Numbered from the stretch's first letter, positions 24,767-32,734 are shown. The stretch: 38,438 nt of DNA from Leeuwenhoekiella sp. (GCA_011050015.1 DRGP01000254.1:1-38438), one strand, 5' to 3'. Notes: a model not told the origin generated them from the letters alone. Made by a program: numbers and translations.

Positions 24767-24904
24767 ATGTCAAAATCGAGCGGACTCAAAAATGCACCAA
24801 GCACTACGGGAAAACCTTCAGGTAAAGGAAGATCTAACAATACTACAGACAAATCCAATGGAAAGGGTGGCGCTTCAAAAAATTCAAAAGAAATAAAAAA
24901 ATAG
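24767..24904 (+). CDS. Small Ser/Gly/Lys-rich disordered protein
   Basis: 45 residues (MSKSSGLKNAPSTTGKPSGK...), with 10 Lys, 9 Ser and 6 Gly, no hydrophobic segment and almost no acidic residue: a basic, unstructured peptide that may bind nucleic acid. The PSGKGRSNN stretch (17-25) looks like a short conserved motif that I recall from other small flavobacterial proteins, but I cannot name a family. It starts 31 bases after the isoaspartyl peptidase stop on the same strand and could share its transcript. A hairpin follows at 24918-24952. No function is proposed. Confidence 0.55.
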   Translation: MSKSSGLKNAPSTTGKPSGKGRSNNTTDKSNGKGGASKNSKEIKK

Positions 24905-24917
24905 TTTTTAAAGAAAG

Positions 24918-24952
24918 CTGGATTTTTATAAACCACGGAACGCAAAATCCAG
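24918..24952 (+). terminator. Possible terminator hairpin after the small basic protein
   Basis: CTGGATTTT (24918-24926) and AAAATCCAG (24944-24952) are exact inverted arms with a 17-base loop, 14 bases after the small gene. No T run follows. Confidence 0.35.
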
Positions 24953-24956
24953 TTAA

Positions 24957-25001
24957 CGTCATTCCGAAAGCGCGAGATACGAGCAACGAGGAATCACATC
25001 A
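24957..25001. repeat. Dispersed GTCATTCC...GGAATCAC repeat fragment
   Basis: GTCATTCC at the left and GGAATCAC at the right enclose a purine-rich GCGCGAGATACGAGCAACGA. This resembles an intergenic repeat class (CGTCATTCCGAGC ... GAGGAATC) that I recall from bacterial genomes. Beyond it, to 25083, I see no gene. Confidence 0.4.
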
Positions 25002-25083
25002 GCTTGGGTTGTCAGCTTATATAAAAGTGGGATCGTTGAACTGTTTATTTGCGTAACTGTTGAGAAGTTGAATAGCTCATTGC

Positions 25084-25618
25084 TTATTGCAAAAATCTAC
25101 CACCCAAATATCCCAGTGAATTAATCTCTTTTAAATTTAAATAGACCACCAACTGACCCCTGTGGTGGGTTACGTGATCTTGCATTAGGTTTAGGATTTG
25201 TAGTTTGCTTTTTTCACCGGCGAAAAAATCTACTTTTTCGGCTAAAGCACTTTCCTGTAAAGCTTTAATACTTTTACTGACTGCCTGCCTTAAAGGTGAA
25301 TTTTAGATTTTCGATAACCCGTTATTTTTCATTTGGAGCGGTTGAAACTTCACTTTTTTCTTTATTCAAATGCGTTGAAGCAAGCCATTCCATATTTGTC
25401 TGGATATGCTCTAGTTGTTCACCGAAGCTCATTTCAGCCTCAGTGGGTTTTAAACCGTAAAATTCTTCGGGCATTAATTCCGCGAAAGCAACCAAGTAAT
25501 CTTTGGAATTTTGCCATTTTTCCAGATAAGCCGTTTTATACAGCTCAAAGGTGGAAGTCTTTTACTGTGCGGAAAGGGTAAAACTGGAGAAAAGGTAATA
25601 GTAAATAATGGATTTCAT
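25084..25618 (-). pseudogene. Broken DinB-family protein gene
   Basis: Read on the minus strand from the ATG at 25618, a signal peptide (MKSIIYYYLFSSFTLSAQ) is followed by a TAA at codon 19 (25562-25564). The frame then continues as family-like sequence (ELYKTAYLEKWQNSKDYL, later GEQLEHIQTNMEWLAS) until a second TAA at 25322-25324. An extra T in the run near 25290-25294 then shifts the frame; after it the sequence runs as TLRQAVSKSIKAL ... MQDHVTHHRGQLVVYLNL and stops at 25084. The metal-binding His of DinB/DfsB-type four-helix proteins (EHIQ, DHVTHHRGQ) are still readable. The natural protein would have been about 178 residues and exported. Three lesions make this a clear pseudogene. Confidence 0.88.
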
Positions 25619-25644
25619 AAAATAAATCTAATGAATTTTAGGTT

Positions 25645-25746
25645 AAGCTTTTCCAAAGTTAGGAACTTTGGAAAAGTTGATTTCGCACTTCGAAGAACAT
25701 TTCAAGATGCTTCGGGTCAATAACTTTTGAAAAGTAGGTCGAGATT
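25645..25746. repeat. REP-like repeat, copy 1
   Basis: Starts with a hairpin: CTTTTCCAAAGTT (25648-25660), loop AGG, AACTTTGGAAAAG (25664-25676), a perfect 13-bp stem. After it comes GTTGATTTCGCACTTCG and further sequence up to AACTTTTGAAAAGTAGGT. The whole stretch is repeated in direct orientation at 26385-26511, on the other side of the transposase remnant. It lies 27 bases upstream of the DinB pseudogene start. Confidence 0.8.
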
Positions 25747-25806
25747 TCCTTGCGATTTCACCATATTCTATGCAAAATAAAGGGCATTCAAACTTCCTTT
25801 TGAATA

Positions 25807-26366
25807 TTAAAATTCTCCAAAATCAAAAACTTCAATTGGTTTTCGATTTACGTGAATAAAGTTTTTAACACTATCAAAAAGCTCAAGCACTTCTTCCCGT
25901 TCAATATTAGTTGGTTCTTTGGATAATATTGCTCTATAAGAAGAGTATTTGTATTCCATAGGAGAATCGCATAAATTTGCTTGAACAGGATTTAGATGGA
26001 TGTAATGTATTAGTTTTTTCAGATAAGCCTCTGTTCCTAGTTCTTTCTTTTAAAATTTTTCATAAACAAGCTGCCTTTTCTCTTTTGCTGTTTATTAAAG
26101 GCCTGTGTATATGAGCTAAACAGATTAGAAAATTGTTTGCTTACGTGCCCTTCAAGTTTTTCTTTCGATACGTCATTCTTGATTCTAACCAGAAAATGAA
26201 AATGATTTGGCATAAGACAGTAAGAAAGAGTAGAAGCAACTGGATTTATGAAATAAGCATATCTCCTTAGAAAATAGGAATAGTTTTCTGCGGTCCTAAA
26301 AATGCGCTCATCTCCATTTGCCCTGTTATATATATGATAATATCTATCGGGTAAAAGCGGAACCAT
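25807..26366 (-). pseudogene. REP-associated tyrosine transposase (RAYT, Y1_Tnp) with frameshift
   Basis: The first 109 codons, from the ATG at 26366, encode the N-terminal part: YYHIYNRANG (9-18), the HUH motif His55-Phe-His57 in LMPNHFHFLV, and the probable nucleophile Tyr86 in SSYTQAFNKQQKRKG. The frame ends at a TAG (26037-26039), but the neighbouring frame continues as LGTEAYLKKLIHYIHLNP ... SPMEYKYSSYRAIL and stops at 25807, giving the usual C-terminal half. Loss of a single base near 26043 explains this. The restored protein would be about 186 residues, normal for RAYTs. These single-strand transposases mobilise REP hairpins; both flanks here carry such hairpins. Other possibility: sequencing error at the run of A and G. 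Confidence 0.88.
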
Positions 26367-26384
26367 GAGGTCGATTTTTAATTA

Positions 26385-26511
26385 AAGCTTTTCCAAAGTT
26401 TGGGGCTTTGGAAAAGTTGATCTTTCGCAACTTCGGAGAGCGTTTTAAGATGCTGCGTGTCAATAACTTTTTTTCCAAAGTAAAAAAACTTTTGAAAAGT
26501 AGGTGGGGATT
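26385..26511. repeat. REP-like repeat, copy 2
   Basis: Same sequence as 25645-25746 in the same orientation, with an extra stretch (about 20 bases, TTTCCAAAGTAAAAAAAC) before the final AACTTTTGAAAAGTAGGT. Its hairpin is CTTTTCCAAAG (26388-26398) with CTTTGGAAAAG (26406-26416), extended by two G-T pairs. The right end coincides with the hemB stop codon, so this copy forms the hemB 3' untranslated region and perhaps its terminator. Confidence 0.8.
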
Positions 26512-27499
26512 ATCCCAATAATTTTACAACGTCTTTTGCAAAATAGCTGGCGATGAGACTTGCCCCGGCACGTTTTATGGCGATAATCTGCTCCATCATG
26601 ACCGCATCGTGATCCAGCCAACCTTTTTCGGCAGCAGCCTTGATCATCGCGTATTCGCCACTTACTTGATACACCGCTACCGGCACGTTTACAGTATTTT
26701 TTATATCGCGTACAATGTCTAGATAACACAAGCCGGGTTTTATCATAACGATATCAGCGCCTTCCTCAATATCCATCAAAGTTTCCTTTACCGCCTCGTC
26801 ACGATTGGCCGGATCCATCTGATAGGTTTTTTTGTCCTTCGGAATATCCTGTGCATCTACTGGGGCAGAATCCAGCGCATCACGAAACGGCCCATAAAAA
26901 GCCGAAGCGTATTTTGCTGAATAGCTCATGATGCCGGTATCCACAAAACCTTCATCTTCCAGTAGCGTGCGCATTTCAAAAATACGGCCGTCCATCATAT
27001 CGCTGGGAGCCACAACATCTGCGCCAGCGCGGGCGTGGGAGAGTGCCATTTCAGCCAGGATCGCATTGGTATCATCATTGATAATCTGACCGTTGGCCAC
27101 AATGCCATCGTGCCCAAAGCTGGAATAGGGGTCTAACGCAACATCGGTCATAACGACCATGTCTGGGCAGGTTTCTTTTACGGTCTTGACAGCGCGCTGC
27201 ATGAGTCCGTCGGGATTAAAGGCTTCGGTACCGGCATTATCTTTGAGTTTTTCGCTGACTTTCACAAAAAGTAACACTGATTTTAGACCGAGGCTCCAAA
27301 GGGATTTCACTTCCGTTTTTAGCATATCCAGGCTGTAGCGGTAATAACCGGGCATAGAGTTGATTTCTTCTTTTTTGCCATTGCCTTCCACCACAAAAAG
27401 CGGAACTATAAAATCGTCTGGGGAGATGCTTATTTCGCGTACCAGCGCACGTAGGGCAGGGGTAGTACGTAGTCTTCTATTTCTTTTTAAAGGATACAT
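26510..27499 (-). CDS. hemB: Porphobilinogen synthase (delta-aminolevulinate dehydratase)
   Basis: 329-residue TIM-barrel enzyme joining two 5-aminolevulinate molecules into porphobilinogen. The two Schiff-base lysines are Lys196 (SYSAKYASAFYGPF) and Lys254 (VMIKPGLCYLD). Where zinc enzymes have three cysteines the sequence is TDVALDPYSSFGHDG (118-132), with Asp in place of Cys: this is the magnesium-type (zinc-independent) enzyme. It is the last gene of the haem cluster, 321 bases downstream of hemF with no gene between, so it may have its own promoter. LLFVKVSEKLKD (77-88) departs from the more usual LLFGxP segment of other HemB proteins. Confidence 0.97.
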   Translation of the reverse strand: MYPLKRNRRLRTTPALRALVREISISPDDFIVPLFVVEGNGKKEEINSMPGYYRYSLDMLKTEVKSLWSLGLKSVLLFVKVSEKLKDNAGTEAFNPDGLMQRAVKTVKETCPDMVVMTDVALDPYSSFGHDGIVANGQIINDDTNAILAEMALSHARAGADVVAPSDMMDGRIFEMRTLLEDEGFVDTGIMSYSAKYASAFYGPFRDALDSAPVDAQDIPKDKKTYQMDPANRDEAVKETLMDIEEGADIVMIKPGLCYLDIVRDIKNTVNVPVAVYQVSGEYAMIKAAAEKGWLDHDAVMMEQIIAIKRAGASLIASYFAKDVVKLLG

Positions 27500-27623
27500 C
27501 GTTTTTCGGTTTACAGTTAATCAATACTTTTAATGAAATCTGTTCATTTTTTCCATTGATGAAAAAACGAACCAAAAAAATATTGGCTTACAAAAATTCA
27601 TCTAAATTTATTGTTCAACACCT

Positions 27624-27674
27624 AAATTTTAAGAACTCCCCGATGAAAAATCGGGCTCAGACAGCTTAAAATTT
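27624..27674. repeat. Nested inverted repeat in the hemF-hemB spacer
   Basis: Outer arms AAATTTTAAG (27624-27633) and CTTAAAATTT (27665-27674) enclose an inner hairpin CCCGAT-GAAAA-ATCGGG (27639-27655). In the hemF to hemB direction this would fold in the RNA and could slow or stop read-through. The rest of 27500-27820 is AT-rich with no gene I can support. Confidence 0.45.
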
Positions 27675-27820
27675 TACCGTGTCTTCACTTCAAATTTTAT
27701 AATAAATTTTTGATAGGCCGTTTAAATAAAAGGATATAATGATATGCATTCAACCAATTCTTTTTAAAACATCGATAGCATTTCAGTTTACATTATACAA
27801 TAATCAATATACAACACATT

Positions 27821-28723
27821 TTAAACCCAATTTTTTGGGTTTTTGAGTACTTCTAGGAGTTTTTCTTCTTCGCTTCCTGGATCGGGTTTGTGGTCGTATT
27901 TCCATTGAACGATGGGAGGGAGGCTCATTAAAATGCTCTCGATCCTTCCGTTGGTTTTCAAGCCGAAAAGCGTGCCCTTGTCGTGCACGAGGTTAAACTC
28001 TACATAACGGCCACGGCGTATTTGCTGCCACGTGCTTTCTTTTTCGCCGTAGGCGATATCTTTCCGTTTTTTGAGAATAGGAAGATACGCATCCAGAAAA
28101 CTGTCTCCCACCTCCGTTACAAATTTATACCAATCTTCCATCGTTCGGCCTTTTTCGGCTTTGCAATGGTCAAAAAACAGACCACCCAGGCCACGGCCTT
28201 CACCACGGTGTGCATTGTAAAAATACGCGTCACACTTGGCTTTGAATTTCATATAAAAATCAGGATCATGGGCATCGCATGCATTTTTACAAACCTGGTG
28301 AAAATGCTCTGCATCCTCTTTAAAAAGGTAATAGGGTGTGAGATCCTGACCGCCACCAAACCAGCTGTCAACGAGCGTCCCGTCTTTTTCATACATTTCA
28401 AAATAGCGCCAATTGGCATGGACGGTGGGCGCATAGGGATTTTTAGGATGGATGACGAGACTGAGTCCACAGGCAAAAAAATCAACATCTCCCACGCCAA
28501 AATAGTCTTGCATGGCAGGTGCCAGCGAGCCGTGCACCATTGAGATGTTTACGCCCCCTTTTTCGATCACAGCGCCGTTTTCGATCACACGCGTGCGCCC
28601 ACCACCGCCTTCTTCACGCTCCCAGGGATCTTCGTGAAATTTGGCTGCTCCGTCTATTTCTTCAAGTGCCGTGGTGATTCGGTCCTGAAGGTTGTGGATG
28701 TAGTTGACGAATTCTTCTTTCAT
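27821..28723 (-). CDS. hemF: Oxygen-dependent coproporphyrinogen III oxidase
   Basis: 300 residues. HemF converts coproporphyrinogen III to protoporphyrinogen IX using O2, so it implies aerobic haem synthesis. Family stretches are all present in order: GGGGRTRVIENGAVIEKGGVN (from about 38, with the catalytic-site residues), HPKNPYAPTVHANWRYFE (about 93-110), WFGGGQDLTPYY (about 121-132), GEGRGLGGLFFD and GRYVEFNLVHDKGTLFGLKT near the end. The start follows the EI24-family stop by four bases, so the two are probably co-translated. The last codons with the stop form a short AAACCCAA / TTGGGTTT palindrome. Confidence 0.97.
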   Translation of the reverse strand: MKEEFVNYIHNLQDRITTALEEIDGAAKFHEDPWEREEGGGGRTRVIENGAVIEKGGVNISMVHGSLAPAMQDYFGVGDVDFFACGLSLVIHPKNPYAPTVHANWRYFEMYEKDGTLVDSWFGGGQDLTPYYLFKEDAEHFHQVCKNACDAHDPDFYMKFKAKCDAYFYNAHRGEGRGLGGLFFDHCKAEKGRTMEDWYKFVTEVGDSFLDAYLPILKKRKDIAYGEKESTWQQIRRGRYVEFNLVHDKGTLFGLKTNGRIESILMSLPPIVQWKYDHKPDPGSEEEKLLEVLKNPKNWV

Positions 28724-28727
28724 GAAT

Positions 28728-29468
28728 TTATGTTTTTTTGGTCTCTAAACATTCCAGTGTTACGACACTCGCGGCGGTAGCCGAAAGCGGCAGCACGATG
28801 ATGATTCCCACAACCGGGATCAACAGGCACCCCATAAAAACGATGCCATTACCTATGGCGAGCGCTCGGTTTTGTTTAACAAAATTCACGCTTTCACGAT
28901 AGGTATAATGCCGCTCTAAGGTATAATCCATGTTGCCGAAACCAGCGTAGTACGCCTGTACTAAAAAAGCCAATGGCGTGGTGATAAAATTGACTACAGG
29001 AATCAAACCTAAAATTAACAGAGGAAGCGTGATTACCAATTCCCAGACTAGATTGCGCAGGTTTATGCGTATGCCACGCCACAATTGACCAGTATTTGAG
29101 GTGTTTCGGTGCTCGTGTTTTTTGCCGTAAAGGTGCACCTCTATTTTCTCAGAAACGGGACTCATAAACGGTGCCGACAGCGCCATGACAATATGCTTGT
29201 ACAGGATCAGTCCCACTAAAATCACCAGTAAACCGCCCAAAATTGTGCTCAAGGTGGCAAAAGTCTGCGCTCCCCAATCCCAAATCCACAGTTTTGCGAT
29301 AAAAGCACCAATATCATCTGAAAAGTTCCAGGCCGAAAACCCAATCCCAACAGCTGTAATAAAGCTGATCGCCATAGGGATCATATAGTATTTCCACAGC
29401 GCTAACTGGTTGATTAGTGAAAAGGAGCGACGGTAAGCATTTATAGCGTGTAAAGTACCTTTTATCAT
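28728..29468 (-). CDS. EI24/CysZ-like membrane protein
   Basis: 246 residues with four to six membrane helices (for example MIPMAISFITAVGIGFSAW at 30-48 and LVITLPLLILGLIPVVNF at about 149-166). The N-terminus (GTLHAINAYRRSFSLIN) and LSAPFMSPVSEKIE match the EI24 (CysZ) family. CysZ is a sulfate channel in other bacteria, but Bacteroidota members in the haem operon have no shown substrate. It overlaps the DUF6973 gene by four bases and precedes hemF by four bases. Because of this packing I would first test a role in haem or porphyrin handling at the membrane; that is inference only. Confidence 0.8.
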   Translation of the reverse strand: MIKGTLHAINAYRRSFSLINQLALWKYYMIPMAISFITAVGIGFSAWNFSDDIGAFIAKLWIWDWGAQTFATLSTILGGLLVILVGLILYKHIVMALSAPFMSPVSEKIEVHLYGKKHEHRNTSNTGQLWRGIRINLRNLVWELVITLPLLILGLIPVVNFITTPLAFLVQAYYAGFGNMDYTLERHYTYRESVNFVKQNRALAIGNGIVFMGCLLIPVVGIIIVLPLSATAASVVTLECLETKKT

Positions 29469-29953
29469 GATTCGGTGAGGTAAACCAACTGTGTTCCAGT
29501 GGCTTTAATTTGTGCTAAATCCTCTATTTTTCTTGCTTTTTCGGCTTTTTCCTTTAAAAAATCAATAATTTTTTTGTCCTCTAAAAGTATCAAATCTTTG
29601 CAATGCTTAAGGCCCACATGATTGTTGTGCAAATCCATCGCGCGAGCTAAGGGCTTATTTGGCGCTAATTTTTCATGTTTTTCTGTTATTTTTTCGGTCC
29701 AGCGCAGCACTTTTTCAAGATTGTTTTTCCAGTTCAGGCAGGCTTTGGCGATAAGTACATTCCACAGTGCGTGCCTAAAAGCGTTTGCTTTAGTATTTCC
29801 CTTGTGGGCATCACCGTATTCGCGCTGGGCGATCTCCATGGTTTTTCGCGTCGCCTTCAGCGTGGGAATGATAAAAAGCGGGTGGGAGAGCGCTAGCAAA
29901 AAAAGACCTGGAAGCTTTTTAAAATCGGCTGATCTAAGGACTTTCCCAAGCAT
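29465..29953 (-). CDS. DUF6973-type hypothetical protein
   Basis: 162 residues from the ATG at 29953, which overlaps the hemE stop by one base (TGATG); a TTG one codon earlier is the other option. The protein has a hydrophobic stretch at 15-31 (PGLFLLALSHPLFIIPT), then NAFRHALWN (57-65) and MDLHNNHVGL (106-115), which I recognise as the DUF6973 pattern. Its conserved His61, Trp64, His93, Glu94, Asp107, Asn110, Asn111 and Gly114 look like a metal or catalytic site; no activity is known to me. It sits between hemE and the EI24 gene, coupled on both sides, so it is likely produced together with haem enzymes. Confidence 0.75.
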   Translation of the reverse strand: MLGKVLRSADFKKLPGLFLLALSHPLFIIPTLKATRKTMEIAQREYGDAHKGNTKANAFRHALWNVLIAKACLNWKNNLEKVLRWTEKITEKHEKLAPNKPLARAMDLHNNHVGLKHCKDLILLEDKKIIDFLKEKAEKARKIEDLAQIKATGTQLVYLTES

Positions 29954-31035
29954 CAATCCGGTTTATATTCCTTGACCGCTTTTATGAACGCGCCGGCATT
30001 TTCCACGGGGATATTTGGTAATATGCCATGGCCCAGGTTTACGATGTATTTATCCTTCCCAAAGGCATCGATCATTTCCTTGACCATGCGTTTTATTTCG
30101 CTAGGGGGCGAAAACAGCCGTGTAGGGTCAAAATTACCCTGCAGCGTGATATTGCCGCCAGAAAGATAACGTGCATTTTTAGGGCTACAAGTCCAGTCTA
30201 CCCCCAATGCGGAAGCGCCGCTTTTGGACATTTTATCAAGCGCAAACCAGCAGCCTTTGCCAAAAGCAATTACCGGCGCTTCGTCCTTGAGCGCGTCAAT
30301 AATCTGCTGAATATATTGCCAACTGAATTCCTGGTAATCTACCGGTGAGAGCATGCCGCCCCAGCTATCAAAAACCTGCACTGCATTTACACCTGCTCTT
30401 ATTTTTTCACGCAAGTACGCGATGGTGGTATCGGTGATTTTTTGAAGTAATTGGTGCGCTGCCTCTGGCTGGGTAAAGCAAAATTCTTTAGCCTTGTCAA
30501 AGTTTTTAGAACCCTGTCCCTGCACGCAATAGCAAAGAATCGTCCACGGTGAACCGGCAAAACCGATAAGCGGAATCTCGTCATTGAGTTTTTCCTTGGT
30601 CATTGTAATCGCTTCCATCACGTAGCCCAGTGTGTCCTGAATATCAGGAACGATCACGCGGTCCAGATCTGCTGCTTTGCGAATGGGGCTGGGTAACCAT
30701 GGCCCCACGCCGGGTTTCATCTCTACGTGAATATTCATGGCCTGCGGGATCACGAGAATATCGCAAAAAAGAATCGCCGCGTCCATGCCATAACGGCGTA
30801 TGGGCTGCACGGTGATCTCGCTGGCCAGTTCTGGCGTCTGGCAACGGGTAAAAAAATCATATTTTCCCTTGAGCTCCATAAACTCGGGCAGATAACGGCC
30901 GGCCTGGCGCATCATCCAGACTGGCGGTCGCTGTACGGTCTCGCCTTTTAACGCGCGAAGAAAGAGGTCGTTTTTGATAAAAGCTTTGCTATTTTTCACT
31001 TCCGCGTAGGCGGAAGTCTTTTTCTCGTTATCCAT
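29953..31035 (-). CDS. hemE: Uroporphyrinogen decarboxylase
   Basis: 360 residues. The enzyme removes four carboxyl groups from uroporphyrinogen III. Arg43 and Arg47 in [12 protein letters not shown] bind the substrate; [11 protein letters not shown] carries the catalytic Asp; [10 protein letters not shown] and [14 protein letters not shown] near the end complete the barrel. The usual start of the family lies just at [13 protein letters not shown] (19-31), so 18 residues ([18 protein letters not shown]) are extra; the only ATG in frame is at 31035. The extra codons contain the palindrome at 30998-31017, suggesting an insertion that moved the start upstream. It lies 74 bases after hemD, and its stop overlaps the next gene. 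Confidence 0.96.
   Translation of the reverse strand: MDNEKKTSAYAEVKNSKAFIKNDLFLRALKGETVQRPPVWMMRQAGRYLPEFMELKGKYDFFTRCQTPELASEITVQPIRRYGMDAAILFCDILVIPQAMNIHVEMKPGVGPWLPSPIRKAADLDRVIVPDIQDTLGYVMEAITMTKEKLNDEIPLIGFAGSPWTILCYCVQGQGSKNFDKAKEFCFTQPEAAHQLLQKITDTTIAYLREKIRAGVNAVQVFDSWGGMLSPVDYQEFSWQYIQQIIDALKDEAPVIAFGKGCWFALDKMSKSGASALGVDWTCSPKNARYLSGGNITLQGNFDPTRLFSPPSEIKRMVKEMIDAFGKDKYIVNLGHGILPNIPVENAGAFIKAVKEYKPD
30998..31017. repeat. Palindrome in the hemE N-terminal extension
   Basis: ACTTCCGC (30998-31005) and GCGGAAGT (31010-31017) around GTAG. It encodes TSAYAEV of the HemE extension. Similar in style to 7111-7134. Confidence 0.5.
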
Positions 31036-31109
31036 AAATATATTCTATAATATTGTGTTAGACCTATAAAGAGGTTTTTCTCTTTTCTCAAAAACAACAC
31101 CTTTCAGAT

Positions 31110-31772
31110 CTAGTCTGTATTTTCAATTAGTTCTACCGCTTTTTCAATTACACTTTCCACCGTGGTGGTATCTGCGATTGCTATGTTGCCTGTATATTTT
31201 CTAGCTTCCGCAGCAGTGGTTTTACCAATGCAAATAGCTGTTTTTTGACCTAAATCGTTCGTTTTTACAAAGCTCTGTATTCCGCTTGGGCTAAAAAATA
31301 AAACCGCGTCAAAATCTTGATCAAATTGCTTTGTGTTTAAAGTGGTTTTGTAAGTTATAACTTCTTTAAATTGAATAATTTTCGCTTTTAAAATCTCCGG
31401 CAGTTCTCCGCGCCTGTTGTCACCACAAAAGAAATAAAAGCTTTTTTCTGAATGATATTTGGCAATAAAATGCGCTAAATCCGTCGCATTTTCACTTATT
31501 TTAAGGGGTTTTAGGCCATTTTTCTCTAGAATTTTGGCGGTTTTTGTACCCACACAAAAACAATTGTTGATTTCTTTCGCGGTCGCGGAATGATTTATTA
31601 CCGCTTTTACGGCGTTTTTACTGGTAAAAATGGCATTTTCTACCGTTTCTGGCATTTCAAAAGCAACGCTTTTTATTTTGATGGCGTTATATTCCAAAAG
31701 CGCTATTCCCGCTTCGCGGAAGGCTTTTTGCTGTTCAGCATATAAATTTTTTGTGGAAAGAATGCTGGGCAT
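31110..31772 (-). CDS. hemD: Uroporphyrinogen-III synthase
   Basis: 220 residues from the ATG at 31772 (MPSILSTKNL); the frame is open 35 codons further, but that part overlaps hemC and homologues begin at the ILSTK segment. The sequence is poorly conserved, as usual for HemD: FTSKNAVKAV (about 50-59), CVGTKTAKIL (about 74-83), FFCGDNRRGELP (about 117-128) and VLFFSPSGIQSF (about 159-170) are the family landmarks. It closes and inverts ring D of hydroxymethylbilane. It lies 26 bases after hemC. Identification rests on these landmarks plus position between hemC and hemE. Confidence 0.9.
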   Translation of the reverse strand: MPSILSTKNLYAEQQKAFREAGIALLEYNAIKIKSVAFEMPETVENAIFTSKNAVKAVINHSATAKEINNCFCVGTKTAKILEKNGLKPLKISENATDLAHFIAKYHSEKSFYFFCGDNRRGELPEILKAKIIQFKEVITYKTTLNTKQFDQDFDAVLFFSPSGIQSFVKTNDLGQKTAICIGKTTAAEARKYTGNIAIADTTTVESVIEKAVELIENTD

Positions 31773-31798
31773 AAAATCTGGATTTAACCTTAGAACGA

Positions 31799-32734
31799 CT
31801 ATACTTCGGTGTTTAGCGTAGCTTTTATTTCTGCCATCAAGGCTTTTCCACCGTTTTCTAACACTTCGGTGGCGCACATGCTGCCAAAGTTTCGGTTCTT
31901 GTTGAGATCAATACTTCGGTCAACCCCTATTTTTTTCAATCCGTCCAGACTGAATAAAGCTGCTTCAAAATGCAATTTCCGATCTTCAATTTTGGCCAGA
32001 GCACCTATGGGAGCAGTGCAGCCCCCTTCCAGAACACTTAAAAATTCACGCTCTATACTCGTTGCAATTGCTGCCGTAGGATCGTTGAGCTTTGCGCAGG
32101 CCTCACGGCAAAAAGTATCTTTTTCCATCGCGGCAATGACCATTGCACCTTGCGCTGGGGCGGGAATCATCCAGTCGAGCTCAATATGGTTTTTTGGTAT
32201 GAGGTCAATGCGTTCTAGTCCGGCTTTTGCAAAAATAGCACCCGTCCAGTCGCTTTCTTTTAATTTTTTCAACCGGGTATTTACGTTGCCGCGCAAGTCT
32301 GTAAAATGGTGTTCTGGATAGCGGTGCAACCACTGTGCCTTGCGGCGTAAACTGCCGGTAGCTATCGTGTTTTCGGCTGATTTTAATCTATTTTCAAGGT
32401 TTTCAGTAGGATTATAAACGAGAATATCTGCGGAAGGCGCCCTTTTTAAAACAGCGGCCTGAACAATACCGCGGGGTAGGCGCGTGGGTACATCTTTCAT
32501 AGAATGTACAGCGATATCTACCGCGCCGTTAATCATGGCAACGTCTAAAGTTTTGGTAAAAATGCCGGTAATCCCCATCTCGTATAGCGGTTTGTCCAAA
32601 ATGAGGTCGCCGGTAGATTTTACCGAAACCAGTTCAGTTGTATAACCCAGCGCTTCCAGCTGTTGCTGCACGTGACGCGCCTGCCACAAGGCGAGCTCGC
32701 TGTCACGCGTACCGATGCGTATCGTTTTTTCCAA
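31799..32734 (-). CDS. hemC: Hydroxymethylbilane synthase (porphobilinogen deaminase)
   Basis: 311 residues. It links four porphobilinogens into hydroxymethylbilane. The dipyrromethane cofactor is attached to Cys239 in LEGGCTAPIGA; the catalytic Asp81 is in HSMKDVPTRL; IGTRDSELALWQA (7-19), GSLRRKAQ (127-134) and DLRGNVNTRLKKL (146-158) bind substrate acids. The start is three bases after the hemA stop, so the two are probably coupled. All key residues are present. Confidence 0.97.
   Translation of the reverse strand: MEKTIRIGTRDSELALWQARHVQQQLEALGYTTELVSVKSTGDLILDKPLYEMGITGIFTKTLDVAMINGAVDIAVHSMKDVPTRLPRGIVQAAVLKRAPSADILVYNPTENLENRLKSAENTIATGSLRRKAQWLHRYPEHHFTDLRGNVNTRLKKLKESDWTGAIFAKAGLERIDLIPKNHIELDWMIPAPAQGAMVIAAMEKDTFCREACAKLNDPTAAIATSIEREFLSVLEGGCTAPIGALAKIEDRKLHFEAALFSLDGLKKIGVDRSIDLNKNRNFGSMCATEVLENGGKALMAEIKATLNTEV

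Noticed and set aside
24757-24945. 62-codon minus-strand frame over the small basic protein
   Set aside because: It is the antisense reading of the Ser/Lys-rich gene; its hydrophobic look follows from AAA/TCA codons read backwards.
26460-26729. 89-codon minus-strand frame overlapping the hemB end
   Set aside because: Shadow of hemB in another frame, rich in Arg and Cys with no family pattern.
27559-27669. 36-codon plus-strand frame in the hemF-hemB spacer
   Set aside because: Antisense to the operon, no promoter box, and it covers the nested inverted repeat.
31773-31877. 35 extra codons at the front of hemD
   Set aside because: They overlap the end of hemC in another frame; the ILSTK start motif belongs to the ATG at 31772.
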